The notes: generated from the sequence alone by a model not told the origin. A stretch of 11,739 nucleotides of DNA from Spirochaetota bacterium (GCA_023396665.1 JAEWVL010000313.1:1-11739), one strand, 5' to 3'; shown: positions 1 to 6,841, counted from the stretch's first letter. Numbers and translations are program-made.

Positions 1-1
1 G

Positions 2-514
2 AGCAAGCACAGCACCGATGATGAGTCATATGACGACAATGACGCTCTCTCTTCAGCGGCGACAGGCGCCAACACGCGTCGTCTGAGCGGTGCTACAAGG
101 GCAATCTACACAAAGCTAAGCACAAAGAATCAACCCATACTCGCATTATCGGACTACATCATACTGAGTAAAGAGAACGACAGACAGGTGGAAACGGTCA
201 TTCGTGAATTTGAGGAAAACAATCTCAAGATAATCGTTCCGATTTTCAATGCCAGAACTGCACTTTACCCGGTCAGAAGCGCGAAACTTTTGATACCGGA
301 CATTGAGTATCTGATCGTTGATCCTTCTGTAGTGATAACCAGCGAGTCCATAACGGCATATATTGATTCACTTGTGGGTATCAAATTGCATGACGACTTT
401 ATCCCCGGAAACACGCTCAGTCTGATAGAGAAATACTTACGAAATATTTTTAGGCAGAAAAAGCATAGAATGAAAATGCAGAATACGGCAGCTGCGGCCA
501 GAAAAAAACGCTAA
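2..514 (+). CDS. C-terminal part of an unrecognised protein (5' truncated by window edge)
   Basis: The reading frame is open from the left edge to a TAA at 512-514, giving 170 visible residues, so the true start lies outside the window. A GTG at 188 is only an internal possibility and has no convincing ribosome binding site. The visible part begins with an acidic, Ser/Asp-rich low-complexity stretch (about residues 1-20). A compact alpha/beta-looking region follows (about 45-150), with hydrophobic strands such as PILALSDYIILS and KIIVPIFNA. The end is very basic (RQKKHRMKMQ ... AAAARKKR), which would suit nucleic acid or membrane-surface contact. I recognise no family and assign no function. 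The gene ends at a strong terminator shared with the convergent zinc-ribbon gene. That a coding sequence is present is fairly secure; its identity is open. Confidence 0.75.
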   Translation, partial: SKHSTDDESYDDNDALSSAATGANTRRLSGATRAIYTKLSTKNQPILALSDYIILSKENDRQVETVIREFEENNLKIIVPIFNARTALYPVRSAKLLIPDIEYLIVDPSVVITSESITAYIDSLVGIKLHDDFIPGNTLSLIEKYLRNIFRQKKHRMKMQNTAAAARKKR

Positions 515-562
515 GACTTTTACAATCACGGCGAAATAAACGGTATATGTTATTTGCTTTTT

Positions 563-597
563 AAAAAAAAAGCTGAAGTTTCACTTCAGCTTTTTTT
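563..597. terminator. Bidirectional rho-independent terminator between convergent genes
   Basis: A perfect 8-bp stem (agctgaag 571-578, cttcagct 584-591) encloses the 5-nt loop tttca. It is flanked by an A-tract (563-571) on the left and a T-tract (591-597) on the right, so either strand gives a hairpin followed by U residues. It lies between the stop of the plus-strand gene (514) and the stop of the minus-strand gene (634), as expected for a shared terminator. Confidence 0.92.
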
Positions 598-633
598 ATA
601 TCAACACATCAATCTTATCCGTTTTCCGTTCTG

Positions 634-891
634 TCAGGAATTGCCGCAAGAACCCGGGCAGGAGCAGGCCGTCTCACTCTTCGCAGGAGGGTTCTCGTTT
701 TTACAGGAGCACCCTTTATAATCGTTCACGTAAAAGCCCGATCCCTTGAAAATAATACCGACCCCGGCACCGATCATTCTTTTCATTTTGGCATTACATT
801 GTTCGCACAATATCTCAGGTTCCTCACTAATGCCATGAAAAACTTCGCGTACACTCTGACAGGACTCACATTGATAATCGTAAGTTGGCAT
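634..891 (-). CDS. FmdB-family putative zinc-ribbon protein
   Basis: This is an 85-residue protein of the FmdB/CxxC zinc-ribbon family. The N-terminus MPTYDYQC with C8/C11 and C29/C32 makes the four-cysteine zinc site, and FKGSGFYVNDYK (about residues 47-58) is the hallmark that follows it. The tail adds six more cysteines (CSC, CSC, C), typical of the variable end of this family and possibly metal-binding. The family takes its name from a regulator of amide metabolism, but most members have no tested function, so no pathway is assigned. The ATG at 891 is preferred because GAGGT lies 6-7 nt upstream. The frame runs upstream to 936, but those 15 residues do not belong to the family. It could be transcribed from within the 195-bp gap behind the TolC gene or by read-through. 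Confidence 0.9.
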   Translation of the reverse strand: MPTYDYQCESCQSVREVFHGISEEPEILCEQCNAKMKRMIGAGVGIIFKGSGFYVNDYKGCSCKNENPPAKSETACSCPGSCGNS

Positions 892-996
892 AGTCACCTC
901 GTTTCGTAGTAATTCAAAAGTCACAAAAACATCCATATGACTGAATATATCCAGGAAAACCCGCTATAACAAGCGTTTTACCTTCAAAAGCAAATC

Positions 997-1040
997 GTTT
1001 CGCCCCTGTACTTTGTCAAACAAAAAAACCGAGGCGAAAC
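997..1040. repeat. Inverted repeat between the TolC and zinc-ribbon genes
   Basis: The arms gtttcgcccc (997-1006) and gaggcgaaac (1031-1040) are complementary at 9 of 10 positions. The 24-nt loop contains a run of seven A (seven U on the minus transcript). It lies just downstream of the TolC stop on the transcribed minus strand. A U-tract after the hairpin is missing, since it falls inside the loop, so this is not a textbook terminator. It could be an mRNA 3'-end stabiliser or an operator for the zinc-ribbon gene. Function is not determined. Confidence 0.45.
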
Positions 1041-1086
1041 CTTAAGCATACTGTGACACGGCTACGACCGCTTATATCGGCGCAGC

Positions 1087-2670
1087 TCAGTCACCAGCAA
1101 GATATTTCGACACATCGATTCCGTTTTTCTCAAAAAACTGATTGGTAGTAATATCAAGCTGCAAAAGGGCAATGTTGTACTGTACGAGAGCCTGCAATTC
1201 ACGCTGTATACTGTCGACATATGCATCCAGACCGGCCTTGACAGTCTCGGCGGTGAATCGGCCCCTTCTCAGGTTTTCACTCATTTTGTTATAGTAAATA
1301 CCTGATTGAACCCTGACCGCTTTCATTTTCTGGTACGTAGCGTACGAAGACTTTATGAATTCAATCTTGTTTTTAACATCGTCCCGAATTTGCCGTTCCA
1401 GTTTAAGACGGGCCAATTCGGATTGCTCGAGTTGGAACTTCGCGTCCCTGATTTCAGTGTCCAGTTTCGGATTTGAAAGAGGATAAGTCATTTTCGCCCG
1501 CACTTCATAACCGGTTCCCCCCAGCATTACCGCATCGCTGAAAGCATCACCGAATTGCTCATCATACCCGAATGACTGCACCGACGCACTAGCGGTAAGT
1601 GAAGGCAGCGCCTCATTGTCATACATGCTGATCTGATACCGTGCGTTCTTCACCATCAATTGTGCAGCTACATAATCATTTCTTTTGGAAAGAGCACTTT
1701 CCAGAAGAACAGTCTCATCCATTTCCGGAAGCGTTTCAACAAGAACAATATTCTCGCTAACAGTAACGCTTTCATCCAGATTCATCAGGGTTTTAATTTT
1801 TCTGCGCGACTCTTCAAGCTGCTGTTTCGTACTCTGCTCTGTTGCCTCTGCGCCCGCAACCAAGGCATTGTAATAATTTTGTTCAAAGCTTTCGGACAAG
1901 CCCAGCCGGACATTTTCAGAAACTATATTTCTCACTTTTCTTGTCTCGGCCAGCTTGATTTTTGCGTTATCGTAAGATTTTTTCGCCAAAGCCAGCTGCC
2001 AAAAATCGATAATAGCCCCGGCAGTCACCGACGAAATCTGTAATTTCATATATTCAAGCTGAATATCCGCTGTGTTTTTCATCAGAGCGATTGACTTCCT
2101 GTCATTAACACCGAAGCCGTTCTTCAACAGTTCCTGTTCCACCTTAAAAAAGATAGCGGGCTGGTGAGAAGAGGTCCCTTCGGGTACAATCGGATAAGGG
2201 ATGGACGCCTGCTCGATAGCCTCGGTTGTCGGATCTGAGTCGATAAGCATATTGACGTTCTGTCCGTCCCGCTTCAAATCAGTATAGACTTCAGTAACTC
2301 CTGCAGTCACCGTTGTACCGCTAGAAAACATTTTCATTATTCCGAGTGAGGCATCCCATTTACTTTCAGTTTCACCGGAATAATCACTGAGGCTGCCCGG
2401 ATACGACTTTTGACCGAAACCGGTTTCCGCATTCAGATAAGCCGCATATTTCTGCATGAACTTGCGATAATTTGAATCCGCCATCGAAGCATCAAAACGT
2501 TGTGAGCGAAGATCAAAATTGTTCTTTAACATCAGATTGATCATCTCGGCCATACCAATGCGCTGCCCGTCGATTATAAAATAACTCTCTTCAGCCGCAC
2601 CGGCCCCGGTAATGCTGAGGGAAAATAAAAGCCCAATGACAACAGAAATTGCGCAAACAAAGCGTTTCAT
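1087..2670 (-). CDS. TolC-family outer-membrane channel protein
   Basis: This 527-residue precursor has a signal peptide (residues 1 to about 25: MKRF, hydrophobic core, cleavage near AGA/AEES). There is no lipobox cysteine at the cleavage site, so it is not a lipoprotein. The mature part has the outer-membrane efflux (OEP) pattern: long heptad-like helices (KSYDNAKIKLAETRKVRNIV; LARLKLERQIRDDVKNKIEF) alternating with strand segments. Length and the two-fold repeat fit TolC/OprM-like proteins, which form trimeric channels through the outer membrane and periplasm for export pumps or type I secretion. No adaptor or inner-membrane pump is adjacent, so its partner is unknown. The ATG at 2670 is chosen, with GAGG 9 nt upstream; a GTG directly before it (2673) is the alternative. 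A 336-bp gap separates it from the caspase gene on the same strand, so it may have its own promoter. Confidence 0.9.
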   Translation of the reverse strand: MKRFVCAISVVIGLLFSLSITGAGAAEESYFIIDGQRIGMAEMINLMLKNNFDLRSQRFDASMADSNYRKFMQKYAAYLNAETGFGQKSYPGSLSDYSGETESKWDASLGIMKMFSSGTTVTAGVTEVYTDLKRDGQNVNMLIDSDPTTEAIEQASIPYPIVPEGTSSHQPAIFFKVEQELLKNGFGVNDRKSIALMKNTADIQLEYMKLQISSVTAGAIIDFWQLALAKKSYDNAKIKLAETRKVRNIVSENVRLGLSESFEQNYYNALVAGAEATEQSTKQQLEESRRKIKTLMNLDESVTVSENIVLVETLPEMDETVLLESALSKRNDYVAAQLMVKNARYQISMYDNEALPSLTASASVQSFGYDEQFGDAFSDAVMLGGTGYEVRAKMTYPLSNPKLDTEIRDAKFQLEQSELARLKLERQIRDDVKNKIEFIKSSYATYQKMKAVRVQSGIYYNKMSENLRRGRFTAETVKAGLDAYVDSIQRELQALVQYNIALLQLDITTNQFFEKNGIDVSKYLAGD

Positions 2671-3006
2671 CACTATTTACCTCAAATAATATTCTATACG
2701 TTTATGCTGCATGCACACCGAACCTGGAATTGTGGTCGACACTACAAATCACAACAATCAGGTCAATGATTTTCTACGTAATACAGTTTTTTTATTAAAC
2801 ATTCATTCAATATATATTGTAACGTTCCGGTAATTAACATTCTCAACTCGAACTTCAAATAATTCCAATGAAAATGAAGAAAAATTCATTTTAGAGGTAA
2901 TCATTCGGGATTAGCGATTTGCGACGGATAACTCTTTGCATCACAGGGATCAAAGCAGGAAAGACGTCCCGAGGAAATAAACAGCCTGAGCAGTCAACCT
3001 GAGCAG
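2671..3006. other. 336-bp AT-rich intergenic region between caspase and TolC genes
   Basis: No coding sequence or RNA gene is visible. It contains a perfect 12-bp palindrome caatatatattg (2808-2819); an AT-only-rich hairpin aaaatgaa/ttcatttt (2871-2878 and 2885-2892, 6-nt loop), a weak terminator candidate for the caspase transcript; and a 13-bp tandem repeat at the right edge. For TolC transcription on the minus strand, the best -35-like element is TTGACC (complement of 2761-2766), but its partner at 16 bp (TAGTGT, complement of 2739-2744) is poor. A promoter is therefore likely here but not located. Confidence 0.5.
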
Positions 3007-3010
3007 CTAA
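2985..3010. repeat. Two-copy 13-bp tandem repeat at the caspase 3' end
   Basis: cctgagcagtcaa (2985-2997) is directly followed by cctgagcagctaa (2998-3010), differing at two positions. The second copy includes the complement of the caspase stop codon (3007-3009). It is most simply a slippage or tandem duplication at the gene end. Confidence 0.6.
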
Positions 3011-4689
3011 AACCAGCCGAATTGAACAATCAGATTAAATGTCAGTGAATTGAAGGCACTATCATTATAGTAATCGTTGTTTATTCCATTAAAATAGAGA
3101 AAACCCACACCCGCCCCAAAACGCAAAAACCGTGTCATGGTAACGTATACATTCGCCTCAGGCATCATCGCAAAAAATGTACCGGAATCAGACCCGCTAT
3201 CGTTATCTTCCATGCGGTCTTCACCAAAGCTATATCCCCCTGATCCGATAGTGAAACCCAGTGAATAGGAGATCACTTTTTTAGGGAAAAAATAGTATTC
3301 CATGAGGAAACCACCGAAGCCGAGATAGGAGTATTTGTGATCATCTGGAATTTGACCGGTATCAGCTATCGTCTTTGTCTCCTGCGTTAAAAGACCAAAT
3401 CCAGCCCCTCCGAATACCCAGGAATCATTAACGATCACTCCGCCCTTTCCCCCCGTCCATACACCGATACTCGATCCAAGCTGACCAAAAAAGGTATGCG
3501 ATGCCCCATATCCGGAAAAATGAACATTCTCCCATGAAATGAGGCTTTCGGTCTCTGATACGTCACTGAAACTCTCCCGCAAACCCTCTGAGTCGAAAGG
3601 AAAAGAATTCGGTTTTTTTTCGCTATCAGCACCTCGAACGGTTGTTATTTCAGTTCGTTGCGATTTAAAATGACGGTTCTGCAAATTAAACTCGGTTCCT
3701 CCGGGAACCGTCACCTCTGCCTGACGAATTTTGTCATTATAGTCTGTCGCAATTATTGTGTACTTGCCGCTTTCAATGCCGAGAACAACCGGCTGCCCGT
3801 AGGATTTCGGAAATTCGGCGACTATTCTGTCAGAGGAATTTTTTACAAATATTCTCCCCTCGACCTCTTCATTAAACAGCAAACGGGCATTTGATGTATT
3901 GATATCTGTCATCACGACATCCCCTGTTCCCATCATCTCAATATGATAATGGGGATGTTGCGCACCTCCGCTGGTCTTCTGAGTGCGGGTCAATGTCGAA
4001 TTGTAAGCGAACTGATACACCTCATTGAGTGTTATTTTTTTATCTTGTGTAACATCGGCGGCCCCTCGCATACCGGTTATGATATAATGCGTAAAGAACG
4101 ATCCTTTAATACTATCCGACTCCTGAGAGGCTTCATCGGCACTGCTTGACGTCATGAAAGCATTTCCCTTCATATCATACGATGTATCAACCATAAAGGA
4201 AGAGCGCATCGCCCCGCCCTTTGTTCGAGTAAAGGCTCCAGAAGAACATGAATCGAGAATGACAATTCTCACATCGACATTGAGCGAGACAATATCCCTC
4301 TTTAGTTCTGAATAAGTAATCTTTTCACTTCCGAGCAGTATGCTTTCTTCGTCGGAATGGCCTGAGTAATAGAAGAAAAACTCACTTTTCCTGTACTTAC
4401 CTGAATTTTGTGCGATTTTCTGCCGTAATTGATTCATCGCCGAAGAGTAGTTTCTCCGGTCAGGATTATACAGCAGCAGTGTTTCAGACTCCTGCATCCC
4501 CCCCAACTCGTTCATAACTTTTTTGAATGCAGCGGCATCTGATAAAGCATATTTCAGCATAACACGGCTGGAGCCGCCATTATTGGCACCGATGATCAGC
4601 CCATAACGCTTCACGTCAGCACTGCCTGCCGTGATCGTTCCGGAGAAGAATACCACGATCATAACCAGGCTCAGAATTACTAATCTCAT
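3007..4689 (-). CDS. Exported caspase-family (peptidase C14) protein with C-terminal outer-membrane barrel-like domain
   Basis: This 560-residue precursor starts with a signal peptide (1 to about 24, ending TAGSA). The caspase-like domain spans about 27-257. Catalytic His111 lies in YYSGHSDEE after a hydrophobic strand, and catalytic Cys148 in VRIVILDSCSSGAF, followed by TRTKGG, a possible basic processing linker. Residues about 262-340 look like a small beta-sandwich, then a charged linker. Residues about 387-560 consist of alternating aromatic/glycine strands and end in LIVQFGWF. A terminal Phe is the usual BAM recognition signal, so an outer-membrane barrel of about eight strands is inferred. 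The protease would thus be periplasmic or outer-membrane tethered; caspase relatives cut after basic residues or Asp, but specificity is not predictable here. ATG 4689 (GGGTG 6 nt upstream) is preferred over GTG 4698. It follows the anti-sigma stop by 24 bp, so co-transcription with the sigma pair is likely. The caspase part resembles myxobacterial proteins as I remember them. Confidence 0.88.
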   Translation of the reverse strand: MRLVILSLVMIVVFFSGTITAGSADVKRYGLIIGANNGGSSRVMLKYALSDAAAFKKVMNELGGMQESETLLLYNPDRRNYSSAMNQLRQKIAQNSGKYRKSEFFFYYSGHSDEESILLGSEKITYSELKRDIVSLNVDVRIVILDSCSSGAFTRTKGGAMRSSFMVDTSYDMKGNAFMTSSSADEASQESDSIKGSFFTHYIITGMRGAADVTQDKKITLNEVYQFAYNSTLTRTQKTSGGAQHPHYHIEMMGTGDVVMTDINTSNARLLFNEEVEGRIFVKNSSDRIVAEFPKSYGQPVVLGIESGKYTIIATDYNDKIRQAEVTVPGGTEFNLQNRHFKSQRTEITTVRGADSEKKPNSFPFDSEGLRESFSDVSETESLISWENVHFSGYGASHTFFGQLGSSIGVWTGGKGGVIVNDSWVFGGAGFGLLTQETKTIADTGQIPDDHKYSYLGFGGFLMEYYFFPKKVISYSLGFTIGSGGYSFGEDRMEDNDSGSDSGTFFAMMPEANVYVTMTRFLRFGAGVGFLYFNGINNDYYNDSAFNSLTFNLIVQFGWF

Positions 4690-4713
4690 CAAACGCACCC
4701 GCAGAAACAGATT

Positions 4714-5499
4714 TTATTTCTTCTCAATAAAAACTGTCGAATATTCAATATTTTTTTGCTGTATGTTTACTGCCTTCATTTTTTCAACATCATTAGTGAA
4801 ACTCATGCGTAAAGACTCTTCAACGCTCGTAATGTCAAATGCCTTATCGGAATAGAAGAAATAGAAAATCTCAAAACCGGGCGCATCATCAAGTTCATAT
4901 GAATGAGGAAGAATTGTGCGTTCCCCGCTTTTGAGTGTTGCCGATTTATCCGAACCGAGAGGATAATGACGCGTAATGACTCCTCTTCCGTCAACTGAAA
5001 TTACTGCCCCGTAACGATAGTTGTCATTGCGATAATACAATTGAAGATTATCACCGGCACCTGCCCGGTCTCCCGACAATATCGACAAACCGTCCCGCCG
5101 GTAGACCAGAAGTGACGAAACACCTTTTATACGCGTTTCTCCGCTGTCGGAAAGAAAATCATAGGTAATGGGTTTTGTCAGCATTGTCGGATAGAGCAGA
5201 ATCAGAACAAGACTGAAAACAGCAGCTGAACCGAAAACCCAAACAAAAGTACGAACCCGTTCTTTTGTCAAAAACGGTGATTGTTTCTCTTGTCGCATTC
5301 CTTTCTGCCGCACCAGTGTTCCGAAGTATTCCGGGCTGTACATGGACAAAATATCTTCGCTGGATGATTCGATAGCCTTGATTCGCTTTTCCAATTCAGG
5401 ATTATTCTCCCGGTCTTTATCTAATTGTTTCATTTTATCCGGTGGAAGTTCTCCAAGTATGTATTGCTCAAGTTGAAGATCAGATATGCTTTTATTCAT
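4714..5499 (-). CDS. Single-pass anti-sigma factor with periplasmic DUF4384-like domain
   Basis: This protein has 261 residues. The N-terminal cytoplasmic part (1-80) carries the LEQYILGELPPDKMKQL helix typical of anti-sigma domains. It lacks the HxxxCxxC zinc site, so it is a zinc-free type. One membrane helix lies at about 84-104 (FVWVFGSAAVFSLVLILLY), and residues 110-261 should be periplasmic. That part contains LSGDRAGAGDNLQLYY, then ISVDGRGVITRHYP, then GERTILPHS with an acidic Leu-Asp-Asp-Ala-Pro-Gly-Phe-Glu run. I associate this order with DUF4384, a domain often found beside caspases. The start is set by GGGAGGAG upstream; the ATG at 5499 gives proper spacing, while an ATG at 5505 is too close. 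It overlaps the sigma gene by 8 bp, implying translational coupling and near-equal dosage. Role: hold the sigma factor at the inner membrane until an envelope signal arrives. The anti-sigma role is inferred from position, topology and the N-terminal helix. Confidence 0.82.
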   Translation of the reverse strand: MNKSISDLQLEQYILGELPPDKMKQLDKDRENNPELEKRIKAIESSSEDILSMYSPEYFGTLVRQKGMRQEKQSPFLTKERVRTFVWVFGSAAVFSLVLILLYPTMLTKPITYDFLSDSGETRIKGVSSLLVYRRDGLSILSGDRAGAGDNLQLYYRNDNYRYGAVISVDGRGVITRHYPLGSDKSATLKSGERTILPHSYELDDAPGFEIFYFFYSDKAFDITSVEESLRMSFTNDVEKMKAVNIQQKNIEYSTVFIEKK

Positions 5500-5983
5500 G
5501 ATCATACTCCTCCCGATAAAACAGTGCAATTTGACGCAACTTGCCTAATCGCTTTCTCAAACCGGAAACCGAAAGCCCGGTCTGCTCTGAGATTTCACGC
5601 AGTTTCATTTTATCAATGAAAAACATGACCGCTATTTCCCGGGTATCCGGCTTTTCATCACGAAATACCTTATCAAGAAAATCTCTGGCAAAAAGACGCT
5701 TTTCTTCACCCTCGCACGATGCGATCATCGGCAAAAGAGCCTCCGGATCGACATCAGCATACTTTTTTTCAGATTTGATGATATTTAAACAAATATTTGT
5801 CGCGATTCGATACAACAAACTTGAAGGATATTGATGAACCAAACGGTCTTTATAGTTCAACAAGCGGACAAAAACGTCCTGCATGGCGTCGAAAGCCCTG
5901 TTTTCGTCTCGAAGTAAAAACATACAACGCCTGTAGACCATCGGCCCGTACTTGCGATAATACTCTTCTACGTTAATTTCCAT
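5492..5983 (-). CDS. ECF-type RNA polymerase sigma factor (sigma-70 family)
   Basis: The protein has 163 residues from the ATG at 5983. Region 2 spans about 8-72: YYRKYGPMVYRRCMFLLRD, then the core-binding DAMQDVFVRLL, then the region 2.4-like SLLYRIATNICLNIIKSEKK. Region 4 spans about 100-155 with the helix-turn-helix LREISEQTGLSVSGLRKRLG. There is no region 1 or 3, as in ECF factors, and the length fits. It should direct RNA polymerase to a small regulon, commonly including its own operon; I could not identify its promoter motif. The 5983 start has GAGG 10 nt upstream. The frame continues upstream, and ATG 6076 (GGGAG only 3 nt away) would add 31 residues without family resemblance. The anti-sigma and caspase genes follow directly. 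The sequence style recalls myxobacterial ECF factors adjacent to caspases, from memory. Confidence 0.92.
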   Translation of the reverse strand: MEINVEEYYRKYGPMVYRRCMFLLRDENRAFDAMQDVFVRLLNYKDRLVHQYPSSLLYRIATNICLNIIKSEKKYADVDPEALLPMIASCEGEEKRLFARDFLDKVFRDEKPDTREIAVMFFIDKMKLREISEQTGLSVSGLRKRLGKLRQIALFYREEYDHE

Positions 5984-6183
5984 TAAAACGTTGCCTCTAT
6001 CGGGTATTTGCAGTCTCTTAACAAAATCACACTTCAGTTCCCGAGAAAAACAATCAGCCGTCAATGAAAAATTCATAGTCTCCCTTCCTGTCCTTATAGC
6101 CTCTGTCAACACAGTTCTTCCTTCCGTTTTTGTCCGGTTCTATTTTTCAACAGTTTTGTTTTTCTCTTTTGCCCTTTTTTTAT
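5984..6183. other. Leader region of the sigma factor operon, pyrimidine-rich on the plus strand
   Basis: This 200-bp spacer lies between the small ribbon-helix-helix-like gene and the sigma factor gene. From about 6117 to 6200 the plus strand is strongly T/C-rich, so the minus transcript is A/G-rich. No terminator is seen after the upstream gene, so read-through into the sigma gene is possible. Elements on the minus strand include GGGAG close to an alternative ATG at 6076. A TTGACA (complement of 6104-6109) and a TATAAG (complement of 6093-6098) are only 5 bp apart, too close to act together. No convincing ECF-type promoter was found. Confidence 0.4.
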
Positions 6184-6657
6184 TTATTCCTGCTTTTTTA
6201 TTCTTCGATCCCAACAAATAGTCCAAAATTCATGATTAATATTCTCAAAAAAGACCACATTATACCTGGCATTTTTATAGTTAGTACCTATATCGTTCTC
6301 GTTTACTGGACAATCCAATCCGTTGGCAACTATTTGATCCAGATAAAGATCTATTGCGACGGCATAGATACGACTGACGGAAACCTTGAAAACAAGACGC
6401 TCACTGACCCCGAACTCGTAACATACAGGATCAAGGGAAACATGCCATATCCGATATCCTCCCTGTAGATATTGCTGATACTTGACTGCCTGCCACAAGC
6501 TCGCACTGTTGTCATCATAGCAAATTCTTGTCTTGCGCATCAAAGCGGCCAGAATATCGAAAATAGAAACACTGAGAGCTGCCGCGGCGGCAATTACTCT
6601 CTCACGCCGCTTTTCAGAAATACAAATACTTGTTTCAATTTTACCCTTCAAATTCAT
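6184..6657 (-). CDS. Hypothetical protein with ribbon-helix-helix-like N-terminus
   Basis: This 157-residue protein has no signal peptide and no membrane helix, so it should be cytoplasmic. Residues 7-42 run as a short strand (IETSICIS), a helix (EKRRERVIAAAAAL), a turn and a second helix (SIFDILAALMRKTR). That order matches MetJ/CopG-type ribbon-helix-helix DNA-binding proteins. The remainder is rich in Tyr, Trp and Cys (LWQAVKYQQYLQ, RIWHVSLDPVCYEF, EFWTICWDRR) with mixed alpha/beta character; I do not recognise it. The ATG at 6657 has a strong GGGAGG only 2 nt upstream, a very short spacing. It lies ahead of the sigma factor gene on the same strand and diverges from amtB across a palindrome-rich region. 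A regulatory role for either side is a guess. Confidence 0.72.
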   Translation of the reverse strand: MNLKGKIETSICISEKRRERVIAAAAALSVSIFDILAALMRKTRICYDDNSASLWQAVKYQQYLQGGYRIWHVSLDPVCYEFGVSERLVFKVSVSRIYAVAIDLYLDQIVANGLDCPVNENDIGTNYKNARYNVVFFENINHEFWTICWDRRIKKQE

Positions 6658-6777
6658 ATCCTCCCTAAATTTATATTCTTACATTTCGTGGATGATTAAA
6701 TAAAAATGGAACAGTGCTGAAATATCTTTTCTTATCTTTTTTATAAAACAATTAAAGGTTAAGCATGGCACAGTTCC

Positions 6778-6816
6778 GTTTCTGAAACGTGTAATGCTAT
6801 TATACGTTTCAGAAAC
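6778..6816. repeat. 39-bp near-perfect inverted repeat (18-bp stem, 3-nt loop)
   Basis: The arms gtttctgaaacgtgtaat (6778-6795) and attatacgtttcagaaac (6799-6816) pair at 17 of 18 positions. The remaining pair (6791/6803) would be G-U in RNA, and the loop is gct. Each arm also holds a small palindrome, gtttctgaaac (6778-6788) and gtttcagaaac (6806-6816), with centres 28 bp apart. It can therefore be read as two operator sites as well as one hairpin. Neither strand has a T-run after the hairpin, so a simple rho-independent terminator is unlikely. Confidence 0.85.
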
Positions 6817-6820
6817 AAGA

Positions 6821-6839
6821 TTTGAAAAATTTTTTCAAA
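6821..6839. repeat. 19-bp A/T palindrome
   Basis: tttgaaaaa (6821-6829) and tttttcaaa (6831-6839) are exact reverse complements around one central T. The core gaaaaattttt recurs 29 bp further right (6853-6863) inside the next palindrome, so the two may be related protein-binding sites. Confidence 0.6.
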
Positions 6840-6841
6840 AA

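Noticed and set aside
1660..2043. Plus-strand open frames inside the TolC gene
   Set aside because: They lie antisense to a full-length TolC protein with clear domain pattern, have no ribosome binding site and give no recognisable protein.
6093..6109. TTGACA and TATAAG on the minus strand before the sigma factor gene
   Set aside because: The two hexamers are 5 bp apart rather than about 17, so they cannot act as one promoter; neither has a good partner at normal spacing.
6130..6468. Plus-strand open frame overlapping the small ribbon-helix-helix-like gene
   Set aside because: It starts in a T/C-rich spacer without a ribosome binding site and its hydrophobic residues reflect T-richness; the minus-strand gene has a strong GGGAGG.
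6766..6785. TGGCAC at 6766-6771, like the -24 part of a sigma-54 promoter upstream of amtB
   Set aside because: At the required spacing from GG the -12 position reads TT rather than GC, and the site is about 200 bp from amtB and runs into the large hairpin.
6778..6816. The large hairpin as a rho-independent terminator
   Set aside because: No T-run follows the stem on either strand and no gene ends nearby; both flanking genes diverge from it.
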